Part shown: piece by piece, positions 33,454 to 45,958 of the stretch
How positions within the stretch are numbered: the first letter of the stretch is position 1
Layout: every line of letters begins with the position of its first letter
Assembly (NCBI GenBank): GCA_017893485.1
Contig: CM030366.1
Span: 52,606,565-52,670,564, forward strand
Direction: 5' to 3'
Length of the DNA: 64,000 nt
DNA from: Hemerocallis citrina
Taxonomy: Eukaryota; Streptophyta; Magnoliopsida; Asparagales; Asphodelaceae
Position numbers and translations under genes: made by a program
Notes under the pieces: generated by a model
What the model was told of the DNA's origin: nothing
Database searches by the model: none
Seen by the model: only the letters and a program-made list of their open reading frames with translations

Positions 33454-36400
33454 TGTAACCCCTATTTCCCCAAATACGTATCTTTTGTGTATCTTCTGTA
33501 TTAAAAATTTTCATAAATTATTTTTACCGCTTTCAAATTCTTTTGTCAAATTGTACTCTTGGATCTCCTATTAAAATCTGTTTTCGATCAATAATTTTAT
33601 TTTAACTATTTACTTTGATTTTTATATTGTAATACAATTCTTATTTTTATTATTATTACTCTTATTATTATTATTTCTGTTATTATTATTACCATTATTA
33701 TTTTATCATTTTCTTATTATTATTAATTTTATTAGTATTATTGTTATTATTGATATTTTTGACTGGTTATAAAAAAAATCCACTTTTATCTACTAATTAT
33801 ATTTGTAGTATTTTGAATAAATTCGATTTTTGTAACGCAAATTATATTTTTATTATAAACAATCTTTATTGTTTATTTTATTTTACTATTGAGTTTTTTA
33901 AACCCTAATCCATTATAATACCCTGCATCTATAATACTCATACCCATTATTAAAACCCAAATCCCATTTAATTAAACCCATGCCTTGTTTTGTACCTATT
34001 ATTCATTCAAACCTAAACCCGAATTGCCCATTAGCAGTCATCCCCTTAAAACCTAACCCTACTCATCTATATATGTATATATATAGATACAACCTGCCTG
34101 TTCCTCTTCTTCCTTCACAAAACCCATTAGCCGCCTACTCCTTTTTCAACCCTGCTCCTCCTAAAATCATATCTCCCGACCTCTATCCCCTCTCCCGCTC
34201 CCTGTGTTTCTCCCGCTCATCTCTCTCCCCCGTCGACCCATCGCTGCGACGCCCTCAGCCGCCCCTTGAGCGACTGCACCTCCTGCCGTGCAACCTCTTC
34301 CGTTCTCCCTTCCGCTACCACAGCCAAGCAGCACCCGCAACAGACTCCCGTCCATCCCCTGCTCGCGACCACACAGCGCCATCATCAGCCACTGCGCACC
34401 AGCTTCCTTGCGCATCCTTCTGGCCCCTATGCGCCACACGACTACAGCCGCCGGCCACTCCCTGGTCGATGACCTCAGCGGTGCTTCCCTCGTCGGCAGA
34501 CCAGAGCACAGCAGCGATAGCACACCACTGTGTGCTGTGCTTCTCCCCCCATCGACAGACCGATTCAATGGCTATCCCTTGTCGTGCGTCCTCCTCGCTG
34601 CCACCGCAGCGGAGATTTCCCCCTATTGTGCACTTTCGATAGCAGCACGACCAGCCCTGACTTCTCTTTTGAGTGTGTGTTGGGTGTGTCAATCATGGTT
34701 GGTTGTTGTGTGTGGTTCGTGAGTTGTACTCGTCTTTGGGCCGTTATGGTGTTCATTGTTGGGTTCGTGATTCGCTAGTGGGTTCGTTAGTTGTTCGTGG
34801 ATCTTGCCCGTGGTTGCGTAGTTCGTTCGGTGAAATTCGTGTTCGTTGCCCGGGAATCCGTTCCCGTTATTCTTGCTTGGATTCGTTTTCATCATCGGTT
34901 AAGGCAAGTAACTTGTATTCTTTTCTTTGTGTAATACAAGTACTAAATACCGCCTGTAGTGTAGTTGGGTTCTAGAGACAATTTGTGTGTGAAACCCCTT
35001 GTTGATATTGTCTCTATAGTGATGATTTGACTATAGTTGCCTCACGACATATATGACATGATATAACCTAGGATTGACCACATCTTGTTACATATATGCA
35101 TGTTATTCATGTGTTATCTCGTGCTCATTTATGTTATTTATGGTAGACTTGTTGTGAACTTGTGAAATACCCTATACCATGTTGCTTGGATACCTATTAT
35201 ACTCTATTTCATGTTTGGCTGTGTTTTAGATGAGTTCTATGTGAACTAGTGGATTTTGTGCATATGCGATATTTTCAGTTTTGCTGGCTTTTCTGTTTTG
35301 ATCAGTATTTTAGACCCTGTTAAGGTCAGTATTTAAAAATATTTTGTGAACATGATTTGTAGAGAATTTGTCTATTTTCCAACCCTTTTGAAAGATCTCA
35401 GTTTTGATTCTTAGTTTGTGTGTTATGTCTATTTTACTACAGTGGTGTCGAAAGATTCCCAAATTTTGTTTTCTATGAATTTTAAAGAGTAATCTATTTT
35501 ATTCTGGTATTAAAAATATTATTTTGATCTGAAATTTTGCTCAGTATTGCTAGATTTGATTGGAGATTACCCAGAATTTTTGTGAATTTATTTGACGAGT
35601 TTTACAAATCATTCTATGTTTCCAAACAACTACTATTCCAGCAGATTTTTCTCGCTGTTCTGTAAAGACCTGATTTTCGGCCTAATTCTACTTGCTTTTT
35701 GTAAAATCTTCCTGAATATGAAAGTTATCCTACTGTATCTATTTTATCACCCTTTTCGTTTATTTGGATTTCGATTTACGGTTGTGAGATATTGCTGTTT
35801 TCGTACTACAGTGTTCGTGATTTCAGATTTGCAAAACTGTCGTGTCTTGATGTTTTCTGATTCTACTTGACTACCCTATTTATATTGGAAAATTATGAAA
35901 CTTGTTTTTCTGTTACTATACATATAGGGGTATACCCCAGATTTTTCGTGGATTTATTTATCGAGTTTACATGCTGTTTTCCTGACATTGAATACGATAT
36001 TCTGATTTATGGCTGAACACATTTTCTGGTTTCAATTCAGTTTTGAGTTATGTTTTTGTGAAATACTATATGATTTATATATGCTTGCTGGATTCAAACG
36101 GGAGTCTATTTTCTAGACCTTTTGACGGATTGTGTTTGCATGTTTGTAACAACGGGAATATCAGTTTACTGCAGTATGGTCTTGCTGTTCTGAACTAGAA
36201 ATTTGGTTATTTTATCCTTTTATGTGTTACTTTGCACCTGTACATGTTTATCTTGCAACTTGAACTTGTCACATGATCATGCCATGTTATTCTTGATATA
36301 TTTTGTACACATACATTCTTGTTTGATAACAATAATAAATAACCAAGCCAGGGTTTAAGGGAAAAATCTAATAGCGGATAATTTAGACGCGTGTACTCGG

Positions 36401-37376
36401 AAGGAGATCCACTGATCCTATGTGATTACTTGATAGATGATACTTAACACGTGATTAATTGACACTAGCACGCAAGACACGTGATTACTTACAACTTGAC
36501 ACGTGATACATAATACTTGATACTTGGAACTTGGAGCTCGATTACTTGATACTTGTCCCTGAGTATACTGCCCTCTATGGTCCACTATGAAATCTATAGC
36601 GAAACTATTTGTTGTAGCAACCATGCAGTAAAAACCAGGATGCATGAAATGCTACCTAGATAGTAATAACTACAAGACTTGATACATGACACTTGGACAT
36701 GATACAAGCTTACTTGATACTTGATTACATGATACATGATACTTGATACATGACACTTGCTACATGTTTACATGATACTTGATACTTGTTACTTGTTTAC
36801 AAGATATTTTTTTACTTGACACTTGTTACATGCCACTTGTATTTGTTTATCTTGCCATGCTAGTAATCTATTTTGTTATCATGCGTATTCCATGTTATTA
36901 GTAAGTTTTCCCCATGTACATGTATCCTGCACTACAAGCGGCCCGTAACTTGCATTGACGGAAGTTTGTTTTCTTTTTCCTATTCCTGCAATTATTAAAT
37001 TGCAGATTTTGGAGAACAGGTAGCAGATGGTATTGGTGATATGAAATATTAGTGCTGGATTTTGCTATTATTATTCTTGTTGCTTGTTTTGAACAATTGT
37101 ACTTGATTACTTGGATTTATTTTGTATTTGGACAATGTGACCCAGGATATTGACTTATTCAGATCTGGATTATTTGAGATTAATATATTTTGTTTCAAGT
37201 ATTCTTGTTTGTTTGGACTCATGCGCATGCTTGGGTGATTCTTTTGCTTCCGACTCTGATTATTCTTGTGAAATGTTGTAAAAATTCTGAATAACTTATG
37301 GATGATGAAAATCATTCGCTGGGCTTAGTCACGAATCCGTATTTCATATTTTCTTTTTGGAAAGCGGGGCATGACA
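33454..37376 (+). mobile_element. Solo LTR C inside LTR B
   Basis: The 3923 bp LTR opens TGTAACCCC and ends GGGGCATGACA. The flanks GGTGT and CATGT agree at only three bases, so the target duplicate is worn or the ends are slightly off. It has a TATA run (34066-34086), a GC-rich leader (34100-34720), a CGGGAATCCG/TTCCCG hairpin near 34852, a donor at 34903/34904, an inverted repeat at 36364-36595 and an acceptor at 37005. It is closely related to the LTRs of element 2. The frames of up to 220 codons in the leader (33980-34722) are overlapping and low-complexity, and I do not call them genes. Confidence 0.88.
36364..36595 (+). other. Conserved inverted repeat in LTR C
   Basis: AAATCTAATAGCGGA faces TCCACTATGAAATCT, and GTGTACTCGG (36391-36400) faces CCTGAGTATAC (36558-36568). 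The loop is made of (TACTTGA)-like words, and the same word fills the stretch after the structure (36665-36840). Confidence 0.62.
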
Positions 37377-37617
37377 CATGTTGTCCCGAAGTTTTACTTT
37401 TTGATCTAGATCTTGTATTTATTTAGGAAGTTTTTATTTCTTCAAATAATTTCTGTTGATTAATAATTTATTCATGCATGCGTGGTTAAGTATTGTTATA
37501 GTTCTTGTTATGATGCTGAGTCGATCCCACAGCTTATGAATGATGAAAATCATTCGCTGGGCTTTGTCACGTACTCGTATTCCGTATTCCTTTTGGGAAT
37601 CGGGGCGTGACGTAATA

Positions 37618-38672
37618 TGTCTGATTTTATTTTCCTAATAAACAATGTTATGTTTACTTTACCAATTTCAAACCCTGTTTCCAAAAGAAAAGTTTTTAGA
37701 CGATCATACCAAGCACGAGGTGCTTGTTTAAGACCATATAAAGCCTTTTTAAATTTAAAAATATGGTTAGGGAATTGTTCGTGTTCGAAACCTGGTGGTT
37801 GCTTAACATAAACATCCTCCTTAATGAAACCGTTTAAGAACTCACTTTTAACATCTAGTTGGAAAAGTGTGAAATTCATAAAACATGCAAAAGATAACAA
37901 AATTCTAATTAATTCTAGTCTAGCAACAGGAGCATATGTTTCATCAAATTCAATTCCTTCTTCTTGGTTATATCCTTGAGCAACTAGTCTAGCCTTGTTC
38001 CAAACAACTTGTCCTGATTCATCTAATTTATTTTTAAATACCCATTTGGTACCAATAATAGTATGATCAGGGGGTTGTGGAACTAAATCCCATACATCAT
38101 TCCTTACAAATTGGTTAAGTTCATGTTCCATGACATTCAACCAAAATTCATTCTCACATGCTTCTTGAATATTTTTCAGTTCAAAAAAGATAAGAAAGCA
38201 ACATGAGAAATCATATTAGAATGTGACCTTGTTTAATGCCATGTGAGATGTCACCAATAATTAATTCATGAGGATGATCTCGAACTTCAACAAATGACTT
38301 TGGTAAAGTTGGAGTTATCTCAACAGGATCAGTTGTCTTAATGAACCCATCAGCCCACTGATTCTACACATCAGTCGACTTATCTAAAGTAATTTGCTCA
38401 AGTGATTTAATAATGTTATCTAGTGGTGATGTTACAATTTCATCATCTTGAATAACACTAGATAAAGGTAAAGATTCATCAAAAGAAACATGCAAAGATT
38501 CTTCAATAGTCAAAGATGACTTACTGAAAATTCTATAAGCCTTACTCCTATTTGAATATCCAATAAAGATCCCTTAATTAGATCTAGCATCAAATTTATC
38601 TAGGTTATCTTTTGTGGTTAATATGAAACACTTACAACCAAATACTTTAAAATAAGAATCTTTAGAAATACG
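37618..38672 (-). pseudogene. Copia integrase-RT linker and RT N-terminal part
   Basis: The part up to 38140 is an open frame with [85 protein letters not shown] and [18 protein letters not shown]. These are the conserved N-terminal blocks of copia RT. The upstream linker (38141-38672) reads CFILTTKDNLDKFDARS and RSKAYRIFSKSSLTIEES with stops and a shift. It continues across the solo LTR into the YVDD segment at 30029. Confidence 0.92.
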
Positions 38673-39433
38673 TTAAAAAAACAACTCAAAACAAGTCTTC
38701 TTAAGCTTTGGTCTAATTAGTATTCTATTTAAAACATAACATGCTGTAGACACAGCTTCAGCCCAGAAGTATTTAGGAAAATTACTTTCAACAAGCATGG
38801 TACGTGCACATTCTTGGAAAGTCCTATTCTTTCTTTTAACCACTTCTTTTTGTGGTGAAGCTCTAGGAAATGCAAAAGTATGTGTTATACCATTCTTGTT
38901 GCAATATTCTGAAAATGTTTTATTATCAAATTCTCCACCATGATTACTTCTAATAGTGACTATGGTTAGAGATTTTTGATTTTGAACACCTTTGCAAAAA
39001 TTTGCAAATTCTTCAAAGGCTTCATTTTTATGTCTTAAAAAGATTACCCAAGTAAACCTTGAATAATCATCGACTAAAACAAATATATATCTACTTTTAT
39101 TTAAGGATGCGACTCTAGTTTGACCAAATAAATCCATATGGATCAATTCGAGAGGCCTACTAGCAGAATTCATTTCTTTTGATTTAAAAGTGGATTTTAC
39201 TTATTTCCCTAGTTGACATGCAACACACTTTTTATCTTTCTTAAAAGATAATTTTTGCAGTCCTTTAACTAGGTTATTCTTAGAAAGTTTAGCGATATTT
39301 TTCATGTGTACATGTCCAAATCTTTTATGCCAAAGGCAAGAATCGTTGTTCGAGGTAACTAAACAAAAATTATCCGAAAACACATTTTTTTAAAAACAAA
39401 GTTCATAAATGTTATTTTTTAAAATACCTTTGT
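38673..39433 (-). pseudogene. Copia integrase, N-terminally truncated element end
   Basis: The GAG-preintegrase zinc segment appears as LWHKRFGHVHMKNIAKL ... CVACQLGK, giving H-H-C-C. The core shows LELIHMDLFGQTRVASLNKS, YIFVLVDDYSRFTWV and IRSNHGGEFDNKTFSEYC. A usual FSAPRTPQQNGVVERKNR block appears as FAFPRASPQKEVVKRKNR, so the catalytic glutamate has become lysine. Stops lie near 39174-39200 and 39384. Homology ends at about 39433 (GILKNNIYELCF), and everything upstream (protease, gag, 5' LTR) is missing. Confidence 0.9.
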
Positions 39434-39653
39434 TGCTCCAGTTGAGGACGACTCTCAGGAGGAGAACTATAAAGAAGCCATCTAACGAAAACCAAAGTTC
39501 GACAAAGCATTTTTATTATGGAACAAAGACTAAATGATTACATTCGCACAATTACATTTGGAATCGCATGGGTCGACCGTTGGGTTTGTTGCTCCAGTTG
39601 CTGTTTTTTTTTTGTTTTTTGGGGTTTTTGGATTTTTGGGGATTGTTTTTGCC

Positions 39654-39660
39654 TATAAAA
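39654..39660 (+). promoter_or_regulatory. Probable TATA box of the hAT transposase
   Basis: TATAAAA lies about 520 bp before the transposase ATG and is followed by a pyrimidine-rich leader with CT repeats (39850-39865), as in plant 5' UTRs. Confidence 0.5.
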
Positions 39661-40176
39661 CCGCCATAATTTCACTCCAATTTTCACACCTCCATCTATC
39701 AAATCTCTTACTCTACTACTACGTAATTCAATCAAGTTCATTCAACAAATAAGCAAGCAAAAAATAAGTGAACAATTTTGATTGTATTGAATTCGTGTTG
39801 AATCAACACTCTCAACTACATCTACCACAAACTCTCTAAAAAAAGAATCTCTCTCTCTCTCTCTTCCTACAACTATATGACTACATCTAATTTTAGAGTC
39901 TCTCTATTATTAGTTTTTCTCTAAACTCTATATACGATTATTCGTGAAGTACAGTATCAAAATTTCTCAACCCTCTGAACTCTTTATTGTTGTTGTATCT
40001 TTTTCTTATCATTTTTTTTTTGGTTTTTTTTCTACTCTCTCTCTCAACCATTCTATTGTTTTTTAAACTTTTTTTTCAACATATACCTCCTATTTTATTT
40101 TTTATTTTTTCACATAGGCTATTCAAACACTAGAAATCATTTTTTTAACATACAATACTACTACAAACCATTTATC

Positions 40177-41224
40177 ATGTCCAGATCACGAGGTAGCGAC
40201 CGTAGCCAAAGTGGACAAGATTCTACTAGTTCTTTTCTTTGGCCTCCAACAATCCCACAATTAGAGCCCAAAAATAACCCTATGCTTAACACAGGTTCTA
40301 ACAATGTTCCTCCACATGATATAGAACAAGAAATGCATACTAGTGACACAAACACATGAAACCGAATTCGCACAACCCACTTTTAATAGAGAAACTAGAG
40401 GGAAAACTAGTGATTGACACAAATTTTATGACTTTATCCCCGACGAGAAAAATGATAGTATAAGACATAAAATTTGTAAAACTTGTAGCAAGAGTTACAA
40501 ATTAAAGAAGGGTGAGGAAACTAGTACAATTAAACGACACATTTTAAATGTACACCCAGCACTAGTACAATACCAACAATCACAACAAAAAATCAACCAT
40601 CGAACCAGACAAATAGATAGCCACCCCGATGATTCCGAAATTGTTCATCGGGAAATGGTCAAACTAGTTATTAAGGATGTGTTACCTTTTTGCTATTCCG
40701 AGAGTAGGAATGTAGAGAAATTTAACTAAAATGCACTAAATTCACATTTTAAAAGAATTTCTAGAATTACATTCACGGCCGATTGTTTTAAACTTTACAA
40801 CGAAATGAGAGACGTTTTGATTGCACTCTTGTATTCTTTGACTTGTAGAGTATTGTTAACTTCCGATTGTTGGAAATATTGAAACGATATTTCGATGATG
40901 AGCATAACTTGTCATTAGATCGATAGTGATTGGATTATTCAAATGAGAATTATATCACTTACCCCTTTGTCATATCCTCATAGTAGTATGGTTATAGCAA
41001 CTCGTATTTTAGAAGTTTATGATTTTTTCTTTTCCTTTCAAATTCGCAATAAAATTTTTACAATTAGTTTTGATAATGCCTTCAACACCAATAGTTCGAT
41101 TAGTGCATTAAAAGATAAATTAACTCATCCATGTCTTAAAATTTTTCATGTTAGACGTGCGTGTCATATTTTAAATTTATGTGTACAAGTTGCTTTGAAA
41201 GTAGCCGATCCGTTTGTGCATAAC
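40177..41224 (+). pseudogene. hAT transposase, N-terminal part (BED finger and catalytic start)
   Basis: The likely start is MSRSRGSDRSQSGQDSTSSF. After a frameshift at about 40350 comes a BED-type zinc finger (KICKTCSKSYKLKKGEE ... IKRHILNVHP), which binds DNA. Further blocks are LTSDCWKY, SDWIIQMRIISLTPLSYPHS and IFTISFDNAFNTNSSISAL, matching the hAT catalytic domain around its first acidic residues. The block ends HVRRACHILNLCVQVALK. Several stops occur (near 40415, 40728, 40880, 40924). Solo LTR G interrupts it at 41225, and the reading continues at 44589. Confidence 0.87.
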
Positions 41225-44200
41225 TGTAACCTCTAATCCCGCTAATAAATATTTTCTATGTACTTCTATACCTTGATTATTTAAAAAATTTATTTTGTGC
41301 TAAATTTGTTTCAAATGTTTGTTAAAGTGTTTTTTAATCATTTCGAATAACGGGGTATTTTGATCTTATTTGTATATCTTATTGATCTACTATTTATATT
41401 TGAACCTAAAACAAATATATTATTATTATTGGATTATTTTAATGAAATTATTAAAACCCGGATATTATTGTGTTGTATGATTTTATTATTTTTATAATCA
41501 TAATAATTAATTGTTATTTTCTTGATTATCTATTTAAAATCCATCTATCGAATTATTTTATTATTGTACTTGATCTAAATTCCGTGGTGAACTCCAATTT
41601 ATTTTTCAAACCCAATTGATATTCTCTTTATTTGTATTAATCATTTATCTATTTGAATTTTAAAAAAAATTTACAAAATTCTTTGTTCTTCTTGATGAAC
41701 AATTTTCTTGTTGATCATATTTTTCTGTAATTTAATAGTGAGTATTTTTATTTGAACCCTATTGATTTAGATCTATCTCTTATTGGACCCCACAACCCAA
41801 TTTCATTTGTTCTTAACCCAAATACGCTATTATTGGATCCTAAACCGCTAATCTAACAACCTAATTGTACCCTATAAATACAACTCTACTGCAAATCCTA
41901 AAAATTGTGTAAATTGGAACCCTAGCCACTTATTCTCTCTCTCCACCCTATTTCTCTCTCCCCGTCAGCCATTTTCCCACCCAAATATCCAACCCTCTGT
42001 TCATCTTCTCCGGCGTTCCCCTGCCACCTCTGGCGACTCCCAACCCCGTCGCCATCCCCTCCAGTCGCGACCCCCACCACTGGTGCTGCCCAACACACCA
42101 AACCCCCCCCCCCCCCGTCCTCTTCTTCTCTGTCCTGGACATTAGCGACAGAACCCAAAAATCCCAAATCCTGATAACCCCTTCCTCCATATTCCGATCG
42201 CCGACCTCAGCCACTGGTATTGATCCCTATCGCCACTACCTTGGCCGACGATCGCTATTTGCTGCCGTTGCTTTCTCTTTGAGTTGTGTTCAGTTGCTGT
42301 TGTCTCTTTGGTCACTTGGGTTACTTTGTGCACGTGTATTACATGTGTTCTTTTGTATGTTCGTGGGTTCCTTGCTTCGGGATCCTTATCCCATTATTTT
42401 TGGTATTCGTTTTCACCGTTTATAAGGCAAGTCACCATCCTCTTGAATTGTTAATTGTATCAAATTCAAGTTTTGTTGAAATTCTTACTAGTAGATCCTA
42501 TTCATTATCATATCACTGTATTGATTATCTTCGTTGGGTCTATTGAGGGTTTACACGAGCTAACCCCAATATTCTTGATATCGTGCCACTTTTAAATCTA
42601 AAGATTGGATCTTCCATGCATTCATGTAGAATTGATAATAGGGTTAACCGTATAATCATGACACAATTAATTATTGTAGAAACAACTACTAGGTTGTATG
42701 TTTGGTTGATTGTTTGTTGTTTGATCGATGATAACTTAGTGTATGTATATGAATTTATTTTTATTTATCATCTTATTGCACCCATAATGTTGATTACACA
42801 ATTTATTGACTAAAGAATCGACACCTATCAAGTTTAATTAATTCATTTTCATGAAAAATACCCAAAACCTGTATATTGCTTGCTAGTTGTATGTCGTCTA
42901 CTATTTTCGACCCAGTAAATGATCTTGAATTGTAGCCTTATCTTTCTAGTTTCCAGAACATCTTGAGTTTTTAAATTCCAAGTTGTGTAGCAAAAGTTAT
43001 GCCCGTTTTACTACAGCTGTGTTTTTACTTTCAGATTTTCAGAATCTTGTATATTTGCATGCTTAAACAGTAAAAAGGCTCATCAAATGATAAAATTTTA
43101 CTCTGAAAAATTTCAGATCGTTAGTTAACATGTTTAGGAGTTCAAAAAATATTTTTAATGAAATTATTAGGGAGTTTTTGCTGATTCTAAAATTATAATA
43201 ACATGATGTTAAAATTCTGCCTGAACATGAAATCTGTAAATAACATTGTGATTGACCTAGCTACTGTTGTTGGATTTTGAACTTTAAATATGCATTGGAA
43301 CCGTGTGCCAGTCTAGTTTCTAGAACTTTTGACGGATTCAGTTTTCGAGTTCTTAAATAGCGGAAAACTATATTTTTGTACAGACTACTCTTGCTGTCCA
43401 GAATTTTATAATCCAGATTTTAAAAGATTAATTATTCCTATATCGTAGTACCGTATGAATTAACGTATGTGTGTTGCATTTCATGATCCTAATACGCTAC
43501 TGTCATTGTTCTAATTGTTTAATTCAAGTTATCATCCTATTATTTCCCTATTGTTTCCATCGTCCATCTCATGTCTCATCTTTGCATATTGTATTGTTGC
43601 ATTGATAAATAATTAATAGGTTGGGATTTAAGGGTTGACTTTAGTAGTGGATAATATAGAGACTGTACTCGGAGGAGGGACCCGTGTTTCCCAAAATATT
43701 TTTTTGGCTGTTGTTTTATCGTGTGATTGTGGCTTACGACGGTAACCCAATCTATCGTGTATTGTATCATTGCCGATGACCGTACCGTGCATTAAATATT
43801 GATTACCATTGCCGAGTACATAAACTATAAAATCCACCACTAAGTCTAAAACGTAACTTGTTTGTATGTAGCAACCATGTAGTAAATAAATGAGACGCAT
43901 GAAGTGCTACATTAGTTAGGATTAAAATGATTAATAGACTTAAGAGTTGCATCACATTGACACTGCATATTCATCATCATTGTTCCTATTGATATCGAAT
44001 ATTGGGTAAGTATTATTGATATTGATCATTGATTATTGTTACCGAATATTGAATCATAGTTTATGGCCATTGTATAGATTACCATGATATTGATTATTGA
44101 TTATCGTGCCATGTTATTGATTTCTATTGATCCATTGAATTCATTGTTATACCGTTATTCTTTTGTTCTCTGCTTTTTCTACTTGCTTTCCATGACTTGC

Positions 44201-44588
44201 TCTAAGGATAATTTTTCTTCTATTTTTAGATGAAGTGTTCACAAGTGTTGATGGAGAATTGCCTGCTGGAATTGGAGAACAGACATTCTGAAGATTTTAA
44301 TGCTTTTTAGTTGCTTATTATTTTAATGAAATTATTGTATTGAGACTTATTGCTTTTGTGTTTGGGATTTATTATTGTTCCAGATGTTGGATTATTATTA
44401 TATTTGGATATTTTATATTGTTTCATTCCAAGTATTATTGTTCTTGAGATTATTATTGCTTGCGCATTTGTTCTGTATTGATTATATTTTTGAGTTAATC
44501 GGATAAACAGCTTGTGGGTGACGTTAGTCATTTGCAGGGCCAATGTCATGTGCTTGTATTCCACATTTTTCGGAAGCGGAGCGTGAAA
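41225..44588 (+). mobile_element. Solo LTR G inside the hAT transposase
   Basis: The 3364 bp LTR opens TGTAACC and ends GCGTGAAA, a worn GCGTGACA. It has an exact 5-bp duplicate ATAAC at 41220-41224 and 44589-44593. It holds TATAAATA (41873-41880), a C-rich leader with a poly-C run (42102-42117), a TTCGGGATCC/TATCCCA hairpin near 42377, a donor at 42426/42427, an inverted repeat at 43637-43846 and an acceptor at 44229. It carries no genes. Confidence 0.95.
43637..43846 (+). other. Conserved inverted repeat in LTR G
   Basis: GACTTTAGTAGTGGAT (43637-43652) faces ATCCACCACTAAGTC (43832-43846), and GTACTCGG (43665-43672) faces CCGAGTAC (43812-43819) perfectly. The outer arm has GAC/GTC where other copies have GAT/ATC, so both strands changed together. 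The second inverted repeat follows at 43869-43912 (GTAGCAACCATG / CATGAAGTGCTAC). Confidence 0.7.
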
Positions 44589-45624
44589 ATAACATTAGAA
44601 ATTGCATACATTTCATCGTTTTAAGTGGCACAATGCTTCAAGAATTTAAAGAATTGTGTAATCTTAGGGATATATATTTTAGAAATTTTTTTAGGTGTGC
44701 TAAACACCGATGGAACTCTACTTTGATTTATTAAATATTGTTACTCAATATAAAATGTTTATAAATTATTTTTTATTGCAAAAAACATGAAAAATTTTCA
44801 AATGACTACTGAATCATAGCTTTTTGCCGAAGCTTTGTTATGATTTTTTAAACCTTTTAAAACTGTAACTTTGAAAGTTTCAAAATCATATGATTCTACT
44901 TCTAGTAATATTTTTATTTCAATAATTACTATGTTGCAAATTTTTCACGACATGATTTTGGACCCTTACATTAGCCATATAGTTGAACCCACTTATATTA
45001 AAATTTTGAAGTATTTCAATCCTTATCCTATGTTATATTGTATTGCTATTGTTATCAATCATCGTATCAATTTAGCGGGTACGAGGAGTTTGATAGAAAT
45101 ATTTTTTACTACACTTGGAGAGGATTCTTCTTATGATTGTGATGAATATTTAGCTAAATTTGAGTCGACATTGAATAACTTGTATGATAATTATGATAAA
45201 ACATTTGTATCTAGTAGTACAACTAGTATAGTTACTTCTTCTTCTTCTACTTCTAGAGGTAAGGGTAAGAGTACATTAGAAGATATCACTGCTCATTTAT
45301 TTGCTCGTATTCAATCAAAAAAATATAGGACTAATGCACTTAATGAATTAAACTAATATAATCAATAAGATAGTGAGAGTTCTAGTTGTAAGATTGATGT
45401 GCTACAATAGTGGAAAGAACATAAAAATCTTTTTCCAATTCTTTCATATATGGTTAGAGATCTACTAACCTATACTGTCTCTACAATTATTTCAGAAAAA
45501 AGATTTTTTTTACAAGTGGCAGAGTTTTAACAGATTACCGGAATCGCTTGAAGCCGATTTGTTAGAGATGATCGTGGGCACCGAAGATTGGATGAAGGCT
45601 GAAGACAGAACTAAAGGAAAATGA
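44589..45624 (+). pseudogene. hAT transposase, C-terminal part with dimerisation domain
   Basis: Reading resumes with IRNCIHFIVLSGTMLQEFKELCN and RWNSTLIY (the RWNST block of hAT proteins). It continues through a 161-codon open frame (44871-45356) with LDPYISHIVEPTYIKILKYF, and ends in the hATC dimerisation domain. That domain reads WKEHKNLFPILSYMVRDLL, VSTIISEKRFF, then TSGRVLTDYRNRLKP and TEDWMKAEDRTKGK-stop. Frameshifts near 45357, 45405, 45505 and 45565 break it. The enzyme would cut and move the element as a dimer, but this copy cannot. Confidence 0.87.
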
Positions 45625-45919
45625 GTTTGTACTTCAACAAGTGGAAGCAACTCGTCTGAAGATCAACAACAGGAGTAGGGAATTTAGGACGATGAGATCC
45701 TAGGTTTAGGTTAAGTAGAGGTACATGACAGTAGTCCAATACTCTCTCTTCAATCTAACACTAGGCTATCTCGAACTCTAGATTATCCCCTTAGTTAAAC
45801 ATGTAATTCAAGAAAAGTGTATGTTTTCTTTACGGGGTTTTATTACACGTATCTGTATGTAAAAAAGTTGTAAAAAATTCGTAGATGTTTAAATGAATAA
45901 TATATACAATTTTGTTTCA

Positions 45920-45920
<1 letters not shown>
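45625..45920 (+). other. 3' flank of the hAT transposase
   Basis: No gene is seen. The sequence looks like a 3' UTR followed by AT-rich element DNA up to the Helitron. Confidence 0.45.

Positions 45921-45958
<38 letters not shown>

Larger units (their letters stand above)
30030..37612 (+). mobile_element. Solo LTR B, itself split by solo LTR C
   Basis: The LTR opens TGTAACCCC at 30030 and ends GGGGCGTGACG at 37612 (final A changed to G). It has an exact 5-bp duplicate TAATA at 30025-30029 and 37613-37617. Without LTR C it is 3660 bp. It holds a TATA box (30580-30587), a telobox run (30606-30623), a C-rich leader (30620-31400), a GATC-rich stretch (31400-31700), a donor at 31715/31716, an inverted repeat (32690-32873) and an acceptor (33320). 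No internal retrotransposon genes remain, as expected after LTR-LTR recombination. Confidence 0.93.
25573..39433 (-). mobile_element. Ty1/copia element (SIRE-like), 5' truncated
   Basis: On the minus strand the order is integrase, reverse transcriptase, RNase H, env-like ORF, polypurine tract, 3' LTR. Integrase before RT identifies copia. The env-like ORF downstream of pol points to the SIRE/Maximus lineage. Solo LTR B splits RT between 37612 and 30030, with target duplicate TAATA. The gag, protease and 5' LTR are missing: homology ends at about 39433 in the GAG-preintegrase region, where hAT-related DNA begins. Confidence 0.87.

Noticed and set aside
33980..34722. Overlapping open frames up to 220 codons on both strands, GC-rich
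   Set aside because: They lie in the leader of solo LTR C, are low-complexity (Ser/Pro/His-rich), overlap in several frames, and have counterparts with unrelated translations in other LTR leaders (7600-7870, 30760-31400, 54410-55090).
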